Shown piece by piece: positions 11,759-23,249 of a stretch of DNA of 64,000 nucleotides; position 1 is the stretch's first letter, and each line of letters begins with the position of its first letter. Location: NCBI RefSeq assembly GCF_028476545.1, contig NW_026731783.1, positions 1,293,001 to 1,357,000 on the forward strand, in the 5' to 3' direction. The stretch is from Physella acuta. Lineage: Eukaryota; Mollusca; Gastropoda; Physidae. Made by a program: the position numbers and the translations under genes. A model generated the notes under the pieces. The model made no database searches, was not told the DNA's origin, and saw nothing but the letters and a program-made list of their open reading frames with translations.

Positions 11759-12500
11759 TTAATCAGCTTTTGATACAATGTAGTGCATATGCTTACACTT
11801 GTTGTTATAACAAAACGTGTCGTTGTTACATGAAACGGATGATTTTAGATACTGATGTCTGATAATAAAATAGATGTTGGGTTGTTAGTAGTATTATAAT
11901 CTGGACTAATTTTATGGTTAGAAATTAGTGTTAGGCGTATGATAGGACTATGATTGGGGTTAGGGTTAGGGACAGGGTTAGCATTGACATTAGCCAGCAA
12001 TGTGTGCATTTAGTTAACTACCAGTAACCTAACACCCCTTTTTTAAAGAAGATTCTATTATCGGACACTGGTATAAATATTCCCCCATGACACTATGTTC
12101 GCATCAACTACAACATATGTATTCGGCTTTCTATAACACGGACGACACGCTATGTGAAGGCCTATATGTAACTTCAGTCTGTCAGAATATATTAGTCTTA
12201 TATCAACATTTAGGATTTGCTAATAATAGATATAGACTGGCTGATCTTCACATTTCAGCAACAGTAAAGTATAATTATATAAGTAGATCAATACCCGATA
12301 GCAATGTAATGTAAGATAATTTTTGTATAGAATTATATGTTTACTTAATTTTTTAAAAATAAAAAAAAAATAGAAAGCCGTCCGACTTTGTGGTGGCAAT
12401 GTAACAGATTTAACATCAACATTTACTAAATGAACATCTACTGTACGGTTTACCTTCCAGTATATCACACGATCCTGAACATTAGAACAAGATAATACTA
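11759..12500 (+). repeat. Duplicated flank of the piggyBac remnant (R3-left like)
   Basis: Matches 16240-16620 and 17160-17640. It includes a degenerate TTAGGG-type stretch at about 11955-11985 and ends in sequence shared with the left part of R3 (GTATATCACACGATCCTGA). No coding signal. Confidence 0.6.
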
Positions 12501-12510
12501 GGGGGACGAT

Positions 12511-12518
12511 ATATATAT

Positions 12519-12581
<63 letters not shown>
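12511..12581. repeat. (AT)n microsatellite
   Basis: About 70 bp of TA dinucleotides with one AA interruption. Confidence 0.95.
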
Positions 12582-12584
<3 letters not shown>

Positions 12585-13740
12585 TTTATACATATGGAAC
12601 AGTTATTTGAACCCCTTCCATGATCAATTCCTGGTTAAGCCAATGCTAAAAATAGATCAAATAACTGCACTGGACTATAAAAATAAACAGACAGGAGTAA
12701 CACAGGAAACACAGAAGACGGAAACACATCTGGTACAAAACAAATCCAGCACAGGTCTAAATACGTTTAAAGCGATTAAATAAGGTTCTTATCTTATCAC
12801 ATTAAGTCGACAGCGCCATTTTTTCTCCACTTTGTGCTAATCCGCTAAATTCACACACTTCTGTACTGGCTGAACATTCCACAGCTCTACCATATGTTGT
12901 GATGCGAGAATGTTTATACATACTGTTTGTATATGTGTATGGGGATTGACTTTCTTATGTGAGGCCTGAGAGTTTCTTCATTGTGAAATATAGCACCACT
13001 GACACTGTTCCAAGTTCAATAAAATAACGATTTTATTTTTACACAATTTCAAATACCAAAGTCTTAATTATATCGATATCTAGTATACTACACTTCTCAT
13101 TCAATAAAACATATTCCGTTATTTCTTGACAATATTTTCACACTTCTATCAACTGAAACACCACAACTGTAACTTAACTGACTTATCTCTGCTCAACTGC
13201 TTCTAACACTCGACTGACTTTCTACACGCTTGACTGCCAACTGACTCTATCTCTGACCAATTGACCGTGACTCTCTTTTGATTGTGCGGCGTTGTAATTG
13301 TTACTTACTCCTACCCACTGAGACTGCTTAAAATAGATAATATTCTAAACTATTCTACCTCTCTCCTGTGTTTTACTTAATTGTGTCTAAATGTCTAAAT
13401 TAACTTCATCATATAGCCTACATTATTACATTCATATCAAATAATTCAATTCGTATCTTTTTTATTAAATGTTTCAATCAGTTTAGATGTCAAAATAAAT
13501 ATTATGTTATTAAAATAAAATATTTGCAGATTTATTTACCATTTCATTTTTATAGAAAATTTAAGGGAGACAAAACTAAGTAAACAACAAATCACCTACT
13601 TTAATACAAGGAAACATTATAATATTACACAACCAATAGTTTATATGATTAATAAAAATAAAAGTAAGTTTAATGTATGCAAAATTGCATACAATGAATA
13701 GTGAAGTTAATATTTTATTAAAACTTTAATGCGATTAAAT
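12582..13740. other. No recognisable gene
   Basis: AT-rich, with a CTGAC-rich stretch at 13150-13330 that resembles the degenerate edge of a tandem repeat. No convincing coding frame. Confidence 0.4.
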
Positions 13741-13970
13741 ACAAAAGATAACGTTTACTTTTTTGTATACATGTTTTTATAAATTAAGAACTGTTCACTT
13801 ACATTTTTGCTTTTTCACAACTACTCGATTCGGTTGTTGGATTTTGTTTTCGCAAATGGTTTTCCCAGTGACCGTTATGTCCTTACTTAAGTATGGTACC
13901 TTAGTTGTGGGATCAATGCAACTTTCCCATTTTCCTGAACAAATCTCCCTCACTATTTGTCGCAGCCTGA

Positions 13971-14112
13971 CATTTTTGTATTAGTGTGAGATGATTCTTT
14001 TTGTTCATCCTCAGCATCACTTTGTGTTATTTCTAAATCATGACCTTTCCAATAATCATCCGTAGTAAAGTGTCCAGTTTTTCTAGATTTTGACGAGACT
14101 GGATTTGGGTTG
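13971..14112 (-). pseudogene. Unidentified coding-like stretch, copy 1
   Basis: On the minus strand a frame reads RKTGHFTTDDYWKGHDLE, followed by an acidic, Ser-rich segment. The paralogue at 27029-27170 keeps the same frame with one or two residue changes. Beyond it both copies continue with NSEGDLFRKMGKL in a different frame. I do not recognise the protein; it may be a captured exon or a transposon tail. Confidence 0.35.
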
Positions 14113-14429
14113 AGTGGTATGGACAAATAATTCTTACTTAATAAAATTTGGCAATAAAAAAAAAATAGGCTAAAATTTAAAAAAAAAGTTATAGTTTTTA
14201 ATTCTACAAAATATGTTTAAAAACAATAAATCGTAAAAAAAGTCGAAGTACTTTTAAACAAATATAATGTTTCTTCGTATTTTAACAAAAGTAATATTTT
14301 ATACTAAATTTGTAATGACGATAAATATTCGAATAAATAACCGACTCTTCAATGTCTCTATCATGTAGATAAAGTGATAGTTTTTATAACTAAAACAAAT
14401 CAAATGACCTAATTAATCCATTCAAAGTA

Positions 14430-14757
14430 ACAAACCCGCATGGTCTAACACTACCTACATTTCAACTGTCCTACATACTCTACTGACCTACTCTAACATT
14501 ACCCACATTTCAACAGTTCTACACGCTCTACTGACAAACTGCGACTGAACTAAAACGTATGCCCGCTACACCCTCAACTGACCAATTCTACAACTTACCG
14601 CTACACCCTCAACTGACCAACTCTACAACTGACCGCTACACCCTCTACTGACCAACTCTACAACTGACCACTACACGCTCTACTGACTAACTTTACAACT
14701 GACCGCTACACCCTCTACTGACCAACTCTACAACTGACCACTACGCCATCGATCTCC
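14430..14757 (+). repeat. 35-bp satellite, short array
   Basis: Degenerate units containing ACCAACTCTACAACTGACC and CTACACCCTCTACTG. It is the short paralogue of the long array at 27500-28815. Confidence 0.85.
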
Positions 14758-14794
14758 AACTGCTAACAGTACCACACGCTTCAGTGGTCATCTG

Positions 14795-15060
14795 GGGTCG
14801 GCGTGGTCGAGTCGGTAAAGCTCATGGTTGCTAAACCGAAAAGTCTCGAGTTCGAACTATCGGGAAGATGAGGCTCGTTAGCTGGGGACAGCCACTCTTC
14901 TAGGAGAGACAACTCCAAAATTAAACAACTGATGCCTTGTAGTTTGTCCTTGGTTGGACAAAGGCTATGGAAGCAAATCCAAAAAGAAAAGCAGGCTGAA
15001 ATCGGAGTCAATGGCCTCAATGGCGCATAACCAGTTGACACGTATCGCTTAATTGTGTTG
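14795..15060 (+). mobile_element. tRNA-derived SINE, copy 1
   Basis: The head (14795-14868) resembles a tRNA, with A box GTGGTCGAGTCGG, a GCT-like anticodon region (TTGCTAA) and B box GAGTTCGAACT. The body contains CCTTGTAGTTTGTCCTTGG and ACCAGTTGACACG. Related copies are at 56316-56563, 15061-15190 (partial) and 28863-28937 (head only). The weak arms and attached body make this a SINE rather than a tRNA gene. Confidence 0.8.
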
Positions 15061-15190
15061 GAGGCGTGGTCGAGTCGGCAAAAAGCTCATGGTTGATAAA
15101 TTCGAACAAAGTCTAGAGTTCAAACCCACTGGCAGATAAATATCGATCCCCTTCAACACTAATAATTAAAAACGAAGAAGAAGAAGAAGA
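15061..15190 (+). mobile_element. tRNA-derived SINE, second unit (internally deleted)
   Basis: Starts directly where the first SINE ends, with GCGTGGTCGAGTCGG and B box GAGTTCAAACCC. It jumps to the 3' part and ends in a (GAA)n tail at 15172-15190. The two units form a head-to-tail dimer. The next base begins R3 sequence. Confidence 0.75.
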
Positions 15191-16088
15191 CCCTTGCCAG
15201 ACATATGCTGGGCCCGTTAGAGACATGTAGAACATACCTACTGGACATATGTTGCAATAATTCGTGTCACTCCAATGTATACATTTTAAAGTCCCGGCGC
15301 AATTAGGTATGGTTATACTGTATATAGACCTATGACATATCATATATAGTGCTATATTTTATTATTTATCCTTTTTAAATATTGCAAATATGGTTACATC
15401 GTATTATATGACTATTTAAATGTATCAAATATAGTTACATTGTCTTATATAAACATTTACATTTCTAACATCTCACTGTTTTATTTTATAATTAAAAGCA
15501 TCGTTTACCTTTCTGATCAGACTGACCAACTCTTGGTCAGCTGACCGTCCCACGTGACAGGTCAGTTCGTTGTATTGTTATTATATTGTTTCTGACTGAT
15601 AAATGAGAGTTTAATACATTTTATTGTATGAAAGTTAAAAATTATTCACAAGCAGATGGGATATTCGAGGAAGCATTAAGTAAACGGGTTGGATCATAAC
15701 TCTTTAAAAACGTTATACATTCAAGTCACGGTTTTTAGTTGTAAAACCTAATGCGTTTATATATAAAATTTAGCATTTTTGCTTAATTTTTTAATATTTT
15801 CTAAAACGTGTTAATTTTACATATGTATTTTATGAGCAATATGCCTATTTCTTAAGCATATGTTTTTTAAATTTTTATAATATATAGCTCTGTTAGTTTG
15901 ATTGATTGGTCTCCCTTTACCTTTTCTATGTAAGAAATGGCTTTAGTAATATGTATTTTAAGTTTTAAAAAAAGACATTTAGTTTTAGCCAGTATCTAAA
16001 CTATTTGAGAACTTTCATCAATACAGAATAAAAACTTTAATTTCCAGATAAAACAGTATGTGATATATATACTGTTAAAAGTGTTAAA
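15191..16088 (+). repeat. R3 repeat, copy 1
   Basis: Matches 26336-26700, 59448-61400 and the inverted 39480-40380. Landmarks are CAGACATATGCTGGGCCCG, CAATGTATACATTTTAAAGTC and GACCAACTCTTGGTCAGCTG. At about 15883-15890 it preserves the uninterrupted site into which the Helitron-like element at 60808 inserted. Confidence 0.75.
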
Positions 16089-16620
16089 TTTTCACTCCTA
16101 ATCTGCCCAGTGTAACCAGCTGAGTACACTCCTTTACCTTTTTGGCTATGTGAATTTCTCTGTGTTTTTTGTAATAATCTACCCAATATGTCATAATAAA
16201 TAAAATAAATGTAATTTTTACATATAGTTTTATTTTGGGCTTTAATGGGTTAATCAGCTTTTGATACAATATAGTGCATATGCTTACACATGTTGTTATA
16301 ACATTACTTGTCGTTGTTACATGAAACGGATGATTTTAGATACTGATGTCTGATAATAAAATAGGTGTGTTGGGTTGTTAGTAGTATTATAATCTCGATT
16401 AATTTTATGGTTAGAAATTAGGGTTAGGCTTATGGACTAGGGTTGGGGTTAGGGACAGGGTTAGCTTTGACATTAACCAGCACTGTGGGTGTTTAGTTAA
16501 CTAAACGGACACATGCCCGAATGCGACATATGCCCGCATGGACACTTGCCCGAATGCGACAAATGCCAGAATACTAGTAACCTAACACCCCTTTTTTAAA
16601 GAAGATTATATTATCGGACA
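16089..16620 (+). repeat. Second copy of the piggyBac 3' end and flank
   Basis: Starts exactly at sequence corresponding to the end of the piggyBac coding region (TTCACTCCTAATCTGCCCAG) and continues through the terminus and flank. A short block of 33-bp satellite at about 16500-16575 interrupts it. Confidence 0.7.
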
Positions 16621-16874
16621 CTGGTTTAATTAACTGTTGACATTGAAAATGCAGTTTGTTTCTATTAATTAATAACCAACTTGTAAATATATTGTTTATA
16701 TGCATTTTCTTTGACATTTTGTTTTAAGTAAAAAATTATTACAAATGTTATTGTTTATTTAAGTTATCTTGTATTCACCACATTGTACAGCTTCAAGGTT
16801 CTCACAAAATTATGACTGGTGTCGTTTTCTTAGTGACATTTTGGATCAGGAGCCCGACGTTTTCCCAAAAGACA

Positions 16875-17160
16875 CTTGCCCGAATGCCGTTAGCCCGAAG
16901 GCCGATTTCCCGTATGGTCACATGCCCGAATGGTCACATGCCCGAATGGACACTTGCCCGAATGGACACATGCCCGAATGCGAGAAATGCCCGAATGGAC
17001 ACATGCCCGAATGCGACAAATGCCCGAATGGACACATGCCCGAATGCGACAAATGCCCGAATGGACACTTGCCCGAATGCGACAAATGCCCGAATGGACA
17101 CATGCCCGAATGCGACAAATGCCCGAATGGACACATGCCCGAATGCGACAAAGGTCCGAA
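16875..17160 (+). repeat. 33-bp minisatellite
   Basis: Repeats of GCCCGAATGGACACAT plus GCCCGAATGCGACAAAT (33 bp, 11 codons), about six full units plus variants. Because the unit is a multiple of three, frames stay open on both strands (for example CPNGHMPECDK). I treat those frames as artefacts of the repeat. Confidence 0.9.
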
Positions 17161-17640
17161 TACCAGTAACCTAACACCCCTTTTTTAAAGAAGATTCTAT
17201 TATCGGAAACTGGTATAAATATTCGCCCATGAAACTATGGCAGCATCAACTACAACATATTTCTTCGGCTTTCTATAACGCGGACGACACGTTAGGTGTA
17301 GGCCTATATTTAACTACAGTCTGTCAGAATATATTAGTCTTATAACAACATTTAGTATTTGCTAATAATAGATGTAGACTGGCTGATCTTCAGATTTCAG
17401 CAACAGTAAAGTATAATTATATAAGTAGATCAAGACCCGATAGCAATGTAATGTAACATAATTTTTGTATAGAATTATAATATGTTTACTTAATTTTTAA
17501 AAAAAATAATAAAAAATAGAAAGATGTCCGACTTGGTGGTGACGATGTAACAGAAGTAACGTCAACATTTACTAAATGAGCATCTACTGAACGGTTTACC
17601 TACCACCATATCACACGATCCTGACAACTTGTGTGTGAGA
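17161..17640 (+). repeat. Flank copy with R3-left sequence
   Basis: Colinear with 12025-12480. It ends with TATCACACGATCCTGACAAC, the landmark of the left part of R3. No coding signal. Confidence 0.6.
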
Positions 17641-17889
17641 CCCTTGATTTTGTATCGGTTAATATTTTTCCCAAAAAAAAAATGTTCTCACACTTTACAT
17701 TTTTGTTGTATCGTCATTGCATGTCATGTTTTGAATTTTCCAGAAACATGTATGCATAAAGATCACTGTTTTGAATAATATAATTATATAACTCAAAAAA
17801 ATTCAAATTAACATGATGCTTCAGGATCTTTACGGTTTTAAAAATAAAATGTAGGTTTCTTTTATAAACATCTTTTTTTTCCTAAAAAG

Positions 17890-18630
17890 TTTTAATTTTT
17901 TTTTTATGACGAATTAGATAGCGATTATAATGCACTTTTTTTAGTGTTATCTCCCTTGTATAGTTTAAGTTAAAGAAATTGCAACTGATACGCAAGTTTA
18001 GATTTGTATCAAAAAATGATAGTAAAAAAAAAACATACCCAAAATGACTCAACAATCGACTACCAACAAGCAGAGCAGATATTTAACAAATAGCAAATTA
18101 TTTTCTGGGTAACTAAATGGCGGAATGTATGGCTAAGGTTGTGTACAACTACCTTTATAATGTGGAGAAAATATGTTTTAGTAAGTGTTGGATGATATTG
18201 CTGCCAGTGTCACTATTCTCTACATGATGGATACTTATTTTAATACAATTTAATTTGTTTTCAAAATCTGACAATCATAAACTCAAAGATCACAACTTGT
18301 CGATTAAAAACGAGAATTAAGTAACAACTGCGATTTAAACAATAAAATGAACTATTTCGGTGCATCGATTTAGTTCAGTCAAATAAATGAAGAGACGCTA
18401 CTTCATTATGTGTTTTCATTTACGTTTTATTTAATTGAAAGACAAAGTTTGAAGTTTAATAAAATAATTTAAGAATTGTTATTAAATGTTTTTGTTTTCA
18501 TGTACGTGTGGTTAATTTTATTCCTTTGATAAATTACAAAATGTAAGAAAAAACAAAACAATCTATATGAAATCGTGTACTCCACATTTATTGCAATCAA
18601 TATTTCACTAAACGTTGGAGCTATCTTTCA
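17890..18630 (+). repeat. R2 repeat, copy A, left part
   Basis: Matches 50880-51795 and 57660-58595. It is interrupted at TGTATCAT by the hAT element, resumes at 20634-20905, and its right end appears to continue at 23250-23520. Confidence 0.75.
18129..18227 (+). CDS. Short conserved frame in R2, copy A
   Basis: A 32-codon frame starting MAKVVYNYLYN and ending in a hydrophobic stretch. The same frame, start and stop are kept in R2 copies B (51276) and C (58078), while the surrounding repeat carries small insertions and deletions. No known family is recognised; it may be chance conservation of a young repeat. Confidence 0.2.
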   Translation: MAKVVYNYLYNVEKICFSKCWMILLPVSLFST

Positions 18631-19622
18631 TGTATCATCAGTGGCGTAGGCAGGGGGGGGGGGGGGGGGGGTTAGGGGGGGGTTATAACCCCCCCATGGA
18701 CCCCCAAAATGACTACTTTTTTACGTTAAGCTATAGCTATTTTAGCTTAAACACTAAACACTTAAGCCTGGCAGCCTCTAGAACAACAATGTATATCATT
18801 GTGATGAGAATTGCCTGTAGAATTTAGTTATGAATTTTATTATCGCGCTAAAGTAAAGTATAATAATCTGGAACGCAGTAGGCCAAGGGAAAGTTGGCCA
18901 AGGTTAGATCAGTTAAGGAGTGTCAAATGGGAGGGGTGGGCTACGTGGGTAGGCCTTTGTTGTCTAATATGATTGTAGTGCAATCGGAAAGCGTCTAGAA
19001 ATGAAAAACAAACAAAGGAATTGATTATTATTCGCATTGAGGTTCTATAATGTGTATGTTTTTACTACTTCAAACCATTTGAAATTCATTTCACTTAATT
19101 TTTAAAAAGATAAGTAAACTGAAAATGATAAAGATGGCAGAGGGAGGAGTAGGCAGGGGTGAGGGGAAGGGGGGGGGGTTAGAACCTTCAAAATGACAAT
19201 CCTTTACGTTAAGTTACAGCTATTGACGACGATGGACTTGTGTGTCGCTATCATTCAGTGCTTAAACAACAAACATTCAGGGTAGCAATAGGCGAAGGGA
19301 AAGCTGAACAAGGTTATCAGTTAAGGGGTGTAAAAGGGGGTGAGGGTGGGATGAATATTGGTACGTATCAATTATAAAATACTACCGGATGCACATCTGG
19401 CAGGAAGGCGTGGGCTTGACCCACAATTGTTGACAAAAACTTTGTGTTGGTAGGCTATATAAAAAAAAACTGCGTATTTGGTTAAATATAGATGTAAAGC
19501 CAGGAACCTACAGTAGTCAATTTAGACAGAATAGAAGACCAATAATAATTTGCTTTCTTCTTCGTATAGTCGTGTTTTAATGTGTATTTTTTAACTACTT
19601 CAAGCAATTTAAATTCATTTTA

Positions 19623-20183
19623 ATGATGGCGGAAGGAAAAAGGAAATTAAAAACTACTTTATTAACTGATTTCTTTACAAAGAAAAGTAAAACTGAAAAT
19701 GATAAAAATGAAGATGGTACTATTGCTTTTCAAAGTACATTACATCAAGAAATTCCCATAAATTCAGCACCTTCGACTGTTTCTTACGCAAATGATATCG
19801 GCAATTTTATCAAAGGAGTTATAACAGACGATACACGGCTGTATTTATTAGAAAACATCTGGCGTCCTGATGAACTTTTAAAATTTCCAGCAAGCGGACA
19901 AAGAAATTTAAAGTTTCAATATTTGTGGCTACTTAGGTGGAACTGGTTGACTTATTCCAAATTACTTGATGGCGCATTTTGCAAATATTGTGTTTTGATT
20001 AGTTTGAATTATCGTGGTGTAGGTAGTCAGCCTATGGATAAGCTATCAAAAATTTCATTTTCAAACTGGAAAAAGGCAACAGACAAGTTTAATGAGTACC
20101 AGCAATGTGAGTATCATAAAAGAGCAATTTTACTTTCCCAAAATCGTAAATCGGTGATGGAGAAAAAAAAATTAACTTATTAA
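19623..20183 (+). pseudogene. hAT transposase N-terminal fragment, TTF-type zinc finger
   Basis: A 186-codon frame. Residues 1-20 have the basic leader with TLLTDFF, resembling the short Leu-Phe-Phe motif common at the start of ZMYM1-like hAT proteins. Residues 95-170 match the TTF zinc-finger domain (FQYLWLLRWNWLTYS, DGAFCKYCVL, then a Cys/His end). The position where the family usually has the first His before the final YHK reads Tyr. After the stop, another frame continues NRLRLAPIIESIIFCGRQ near 20225-20280, the next conserved block of the family, before the sequence becomes microsatellite. Likely inactive. Confidence 0.8.
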
Positions 20184-20470
20184 AATCTCCTTAAATTTAT
20201 CATAAGTCAACAAATTCAAGAAAATCGTTTAAGATTAGCGCCCATAATAGAATCTATAATATTTTGCGGCCGACAAGGAAATTTTTAGTTGGAGAAAACT
20301 GCTGTAGATGATGGAAATTTGATTTTTATAAATTTTTTACGATAGTGTACATGTGTTACTTGTTACAAAACAATAGCTAATACTAAGATAAGTTAGTCGG
20401 TGGCACCCACGAGTTTCTATTGTCACCAGCCACCAATACTTTACACGCACGCACTTACACATGCATATGT

Positions 20471-20492
20471 ACACACACACACACACACACAC

Positions 20493-20569
<77 letters not shown>
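20471..20569. repeat. (CA)n(TA)n compound microsatellite
   Basis: About 22 bp of CA dinucleotides followed by about 75 bp of TA. It lies inside the hAT element. Confidence 0.95.
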
Positions 20570-20574
<5 letters not shown>

Positions 20575-20633
20575 CTGGAAAAAATTTGAACCCCCCCCCA
20601 TGAGACGATCCTGGCTACGTCACTGTGTATCAT

Positions 20634-20905
20634 AATTCAGAAAGTCAATATATTTTTAACCGATGGCTTATCTATAAATTTAAGTAAAGATGGGAATACG
20701 GTGTATGTATGGTTGTTATGTTGTCTGTGTGTCTGGTGTAGATTAAATAAGGTTACTAAGTTTAAATTCATTTCTATTTGATGGTGTCTTCAAACTTCAC
20801 TGGTACTTGATAACTGACAGTTTTTTTTAATACAGTTGAAAGTAAAACACAACTGCAATGTATCCGTCTAAAAAATGTATTTTCTATCACACTTAAATGT
20901 GCCCC
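20634..20905 (+). repeat. R2 copy A, middle part
   Basis: Resumes R2 after the hAT insertion and matches 51796-52020 and 58596-58860. Confidence 0.7.
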
Positions 20906-20989
20906 CCCCCCCCTACGCAATCAAATAAATTACATTTGACAAAGTACAGTAAAACATGTCCCCTCACATCAACATGTTACTCCCTGTGT

Positions 20990-21785
20990 CACGTGTAGAC
21001 AACAGGTTATGTGTCGAGTGTAGACAACAGGTTATGTGTCGAGTGTAGACAACAGGTTATGTGTCGAGTGTAGACAACAGGTTATGTGTCGAGTGTAGAC
21101 AACAGGTTATGTGTCGAGTGTAGACAACAGGTTATGTGTCGAGTGTAGACAACAGGTTATGTGTCGAGTGTAGACAACAGGTTATGTGTCGAGTGTAGAC
21201 AACATGTTATGTGTCGAGTGTAGACAACAGGTTATGTGTCGAGTGTAGACAACAGGTTATGTGTCGAGTGTAGACAACATGTTATGTGTCGAGTGTAGAC
21301 AACAGGTTATGTTTCGAGTGTAGACAACAGGTTATGTGTCGAGTGTAAACAACAGGTTATGTGTCGAGTGTAGACAACAGGTTATGTGTCGAGTGTAGAC
21401 AACATGTTATGTGTCGAGTGTAGACAACAGGTTATGTGTCGAGTGTAGACAACATGTTATGTGTAGAGTGTAGACAACAGGTTATGTGTCGAGTGTAGAC
21501 AACATGTTATGTGTAGAGTGTAGACAACAGGTTATGTGTCGAATGTAGACAACATGTTATGTGTCGAGTGTAGACAACAGGTTATGTGTCGAATGTAGAC
21601 AACAGGTTATGTGTCGAGTGTAGACAACAGGTTATGTGTCGAGTGTAGACAACAGGTTATATGTCGAGTGTAGACAACATGTTATGTGTCGAGTGTAGAC
21701 AACATGTTATGTGTCGAGTATAGACAACATGTTATGTGTCGAGTGTAGACAACAGGTTATGTGTCGATTGAAGACGACATGGTAT
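20990..21785 (+). repeat. 25-bp minisatellite, about 31 units
   Basis: Unit GTGTCGAGTGTAGACAACAG followed by GTTAT. Most variation is a G/T difference in CAGG versus CATG, and variant units are interspersed. No spacers lie between units, so it is not a CRISPR-type array. Confidence 0.95.
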
Positions 21786-22141
21786 ACATTTTAATCCCAA
21801 CAAGTCATACTGGTCAAAATAATTGTATCGACAATTACACCTGTCCCTTATAATAATTGTTTTTTTTTTGTCAAAATGAAAAAAAGGCATTTCAATTATA
21901 ATTTATTTTACGGGCATTTAAACAAATGATAAGTGACTAAATTAAATTATTTCTCTTTTAAAATATCTAAACAGACAATCATAAGTGACTTTTGTTTCTT
22001 TGCATATGATATAGCAAATTACCTTTATTTATCCTTGTATAATTGCGATTATTAAGGTTAAAGACAAAAAAGCAATATAAAACACAGAGTAAAATAAAGG
22101 AGATAAAATGCAAACATGTTTTAAAATATTTTGAGAATATT
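21786..22141. other. No recognisable gene
   Basis: AT-rich spacer between the 25-bp array and the PSMD13 copy. Confidence 0.5.
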
Positions 22142-23213
22142 ATTAGCGGTTGTTAATAACAGGCATTCCTTTCATGACTAACAGCTCAACCAGATTTGTG
22201 TTATCTTTGACAGTCTGGGCAATACTATCAAATGTCCGTTGTGTATCTGTTGCTGGCCTTTGGAATATCATCTCCATCAAACATAACAGATTGATCTAGT
22301 TTCCTAGTTACAAGTTCATTGACTTTCAGATCCGACTGAGTAGACCATTTATCCTTCAGTCCTATGAATTTGTCAATATCTCCGCTGTTAAAGGCATACA
22401 GAAGATCAACCAGCCATTCTTTATCTGTGCCCTTCAAGGATGCCAAGATATCATGGGCAAGGATTTCACCAAAATTGGATACACCCTTGCCTATTACAGC
22501 TGCTAAAACAATATTAAAGGCCCTCTATTCCTGATCAGCTTTTGTTATGTCTATCAGATCTGTGCAGCCTAAGAACCTAAGGGCCGCTTGATAGTATTGA
22601 GCATGATTGCTCATTAGTTTATGATAGTTGCTCGTTAGTTCATAGAAGCGTCCATGTACTATGGTCACTCCATCTGTTTCGTTTAAAATATTATATCACT
22701 CTTCCATTAGGGCCTTTAATGGAGGGAATTCTTTATTCCGGAGATAGATTGTACCCATTGTAGTCATACACAAAACATTTGACTTCTTCAATGGTTTTAA
22801 CTTTCTCTTTCATTTTCTTAAGAAATTATATCGCTTGTTTTGGATCTGGTAATTGTTGAACAACATAAACGCAAAGCTCAGCAAGAGAGGGAGGGGGGGG
22901 GGGGGTGATTCTGTGCTCATAGTCGGACAGTGTATTTTCATACAGCCGTAGTATTCCATCTCCTTTTGAAAGGATAGAGTTTCTTACAAACTACAGAAGC
23001 CTTAGAATTGATGCCATATTTTTTGTTGTATAACTCTTGAGTCCCCATTCAGTGGAAACATCACCCGTACTTTTCTTTGTTGTTCTGCTAGATAACTAGC
23101 TACGTTAGGTATGATTGATATGTTTCTAAAATCTATTATTTCTATCGTCCATGGATATTTCTTTCTTTCTGTGACAACATTTGACGTTAACATACAAGGA
23201 CGCAAGTCTCATC
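22142..23213 (-). pseudogene. PSMD13: PSMD13 (26S proteasome subunit Rpn9) retropseudogene
   Basis: Read on the minus strand, blocks in order match PSMD13: NVASYLAEQQRK (about 23110-23070), KIWHQ, the region ending in EHRI, SLAELCVYVVQQLPDP (about 22880-22840), FLKKMKEKVKTIEEVK, VHGRFYELTSNYHKLMSNHA, QYYQAALRFLGCTDLIDI, AFNIVLAAVIGKGVSNFGEI, and LKGTDKEWLVDLLYAFNSGD. The last block opens a 72-codon frame (22228-22446). ELLVMK follows in another frame, and the C-terminal PCI end is missing. No introns separate the blocks, while in-frame stops, frameshifts and a G-run expansion near 22890-22906 break it, as expected of a reverse-transcribed mRNA copy. The working gene encodes a lid subunit of the proteasome. 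Confidence 0.9.
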
Positions 23214-23249
23214 GTCAATTGAACAGACCAAATCTGTTTTCTTTGATAA

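Larger units (their letters stand above)
13741..14794 (+). repeat. Segmental duplicate of 26780-28862
   Basis: Colinear with 26780-28862, including the coding-like stretch below, an AT-rich spacer and a short form of the 35-bp satellite. The shared sequence runs into the SINE head at 14795, so the SINE insertion predates the duplication. Confidence 0.8.
18639..20625 (+). mobile_element. hAT element, internally deleted (ZMYM/TTF type)
   Basis: Imperfect terminal inverted repeats (left CAGTGGCGTAGGCAGG, right ending CCTGGCTACGTCACTG) are flanked by the 8-bp duplication TGTATCAT (18631-18638, 20626-20633). The R2 copies at about 51781 and 58583 show the unoccupied site. The left 500 bp is duplicated in diverged form (18639-19140 and 19141-19640), including the 5' leader and the start of the frame. 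Only the N-terminal part of the transposase remains; the catalytic core and hATC dimerisation region are absent, so it depended on another element to move. Confidence 0.9.

Noticed and set aside
11950-11990. Telomeric repeat or fusion point
   Set aside because: Only a few degenerate TTAGGG-type units occur, and they sit inside a duplicated repeat flank (also at 16430).
14795-14868. A genuine tRNA-Ser gene
   Set aside because: The anticodon stem does not pair properly, several copies share an attached body, and one ends in a (GAA)n tail, as expected for a SINE.
16769-17188. Cys-rich zinc-knuckle-like protein
   Set aside because: The CPNGHMPECDK pattern comes from a 33-bp minisatellite that is open in several frames on both strands.
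18639-20625. A domesticated ZMYM1-like host gene
   Set aside because: Only the N-terminal third is present, inverted ends and an 8-bp duplication are intact, and paralogous empty sites exist.
20337-20635. Tyr-Ile repeat proteins on both strands
   Set aside because: They are translations of the (CA)n(TA)n microsatellite.
20990-21785. Possible CRISPR-like array
   Set aside because: Units are directly adjacent with no unique spacers, and the context is eukaryotic. The same applies to the 35-bp and 52-bp arrays.
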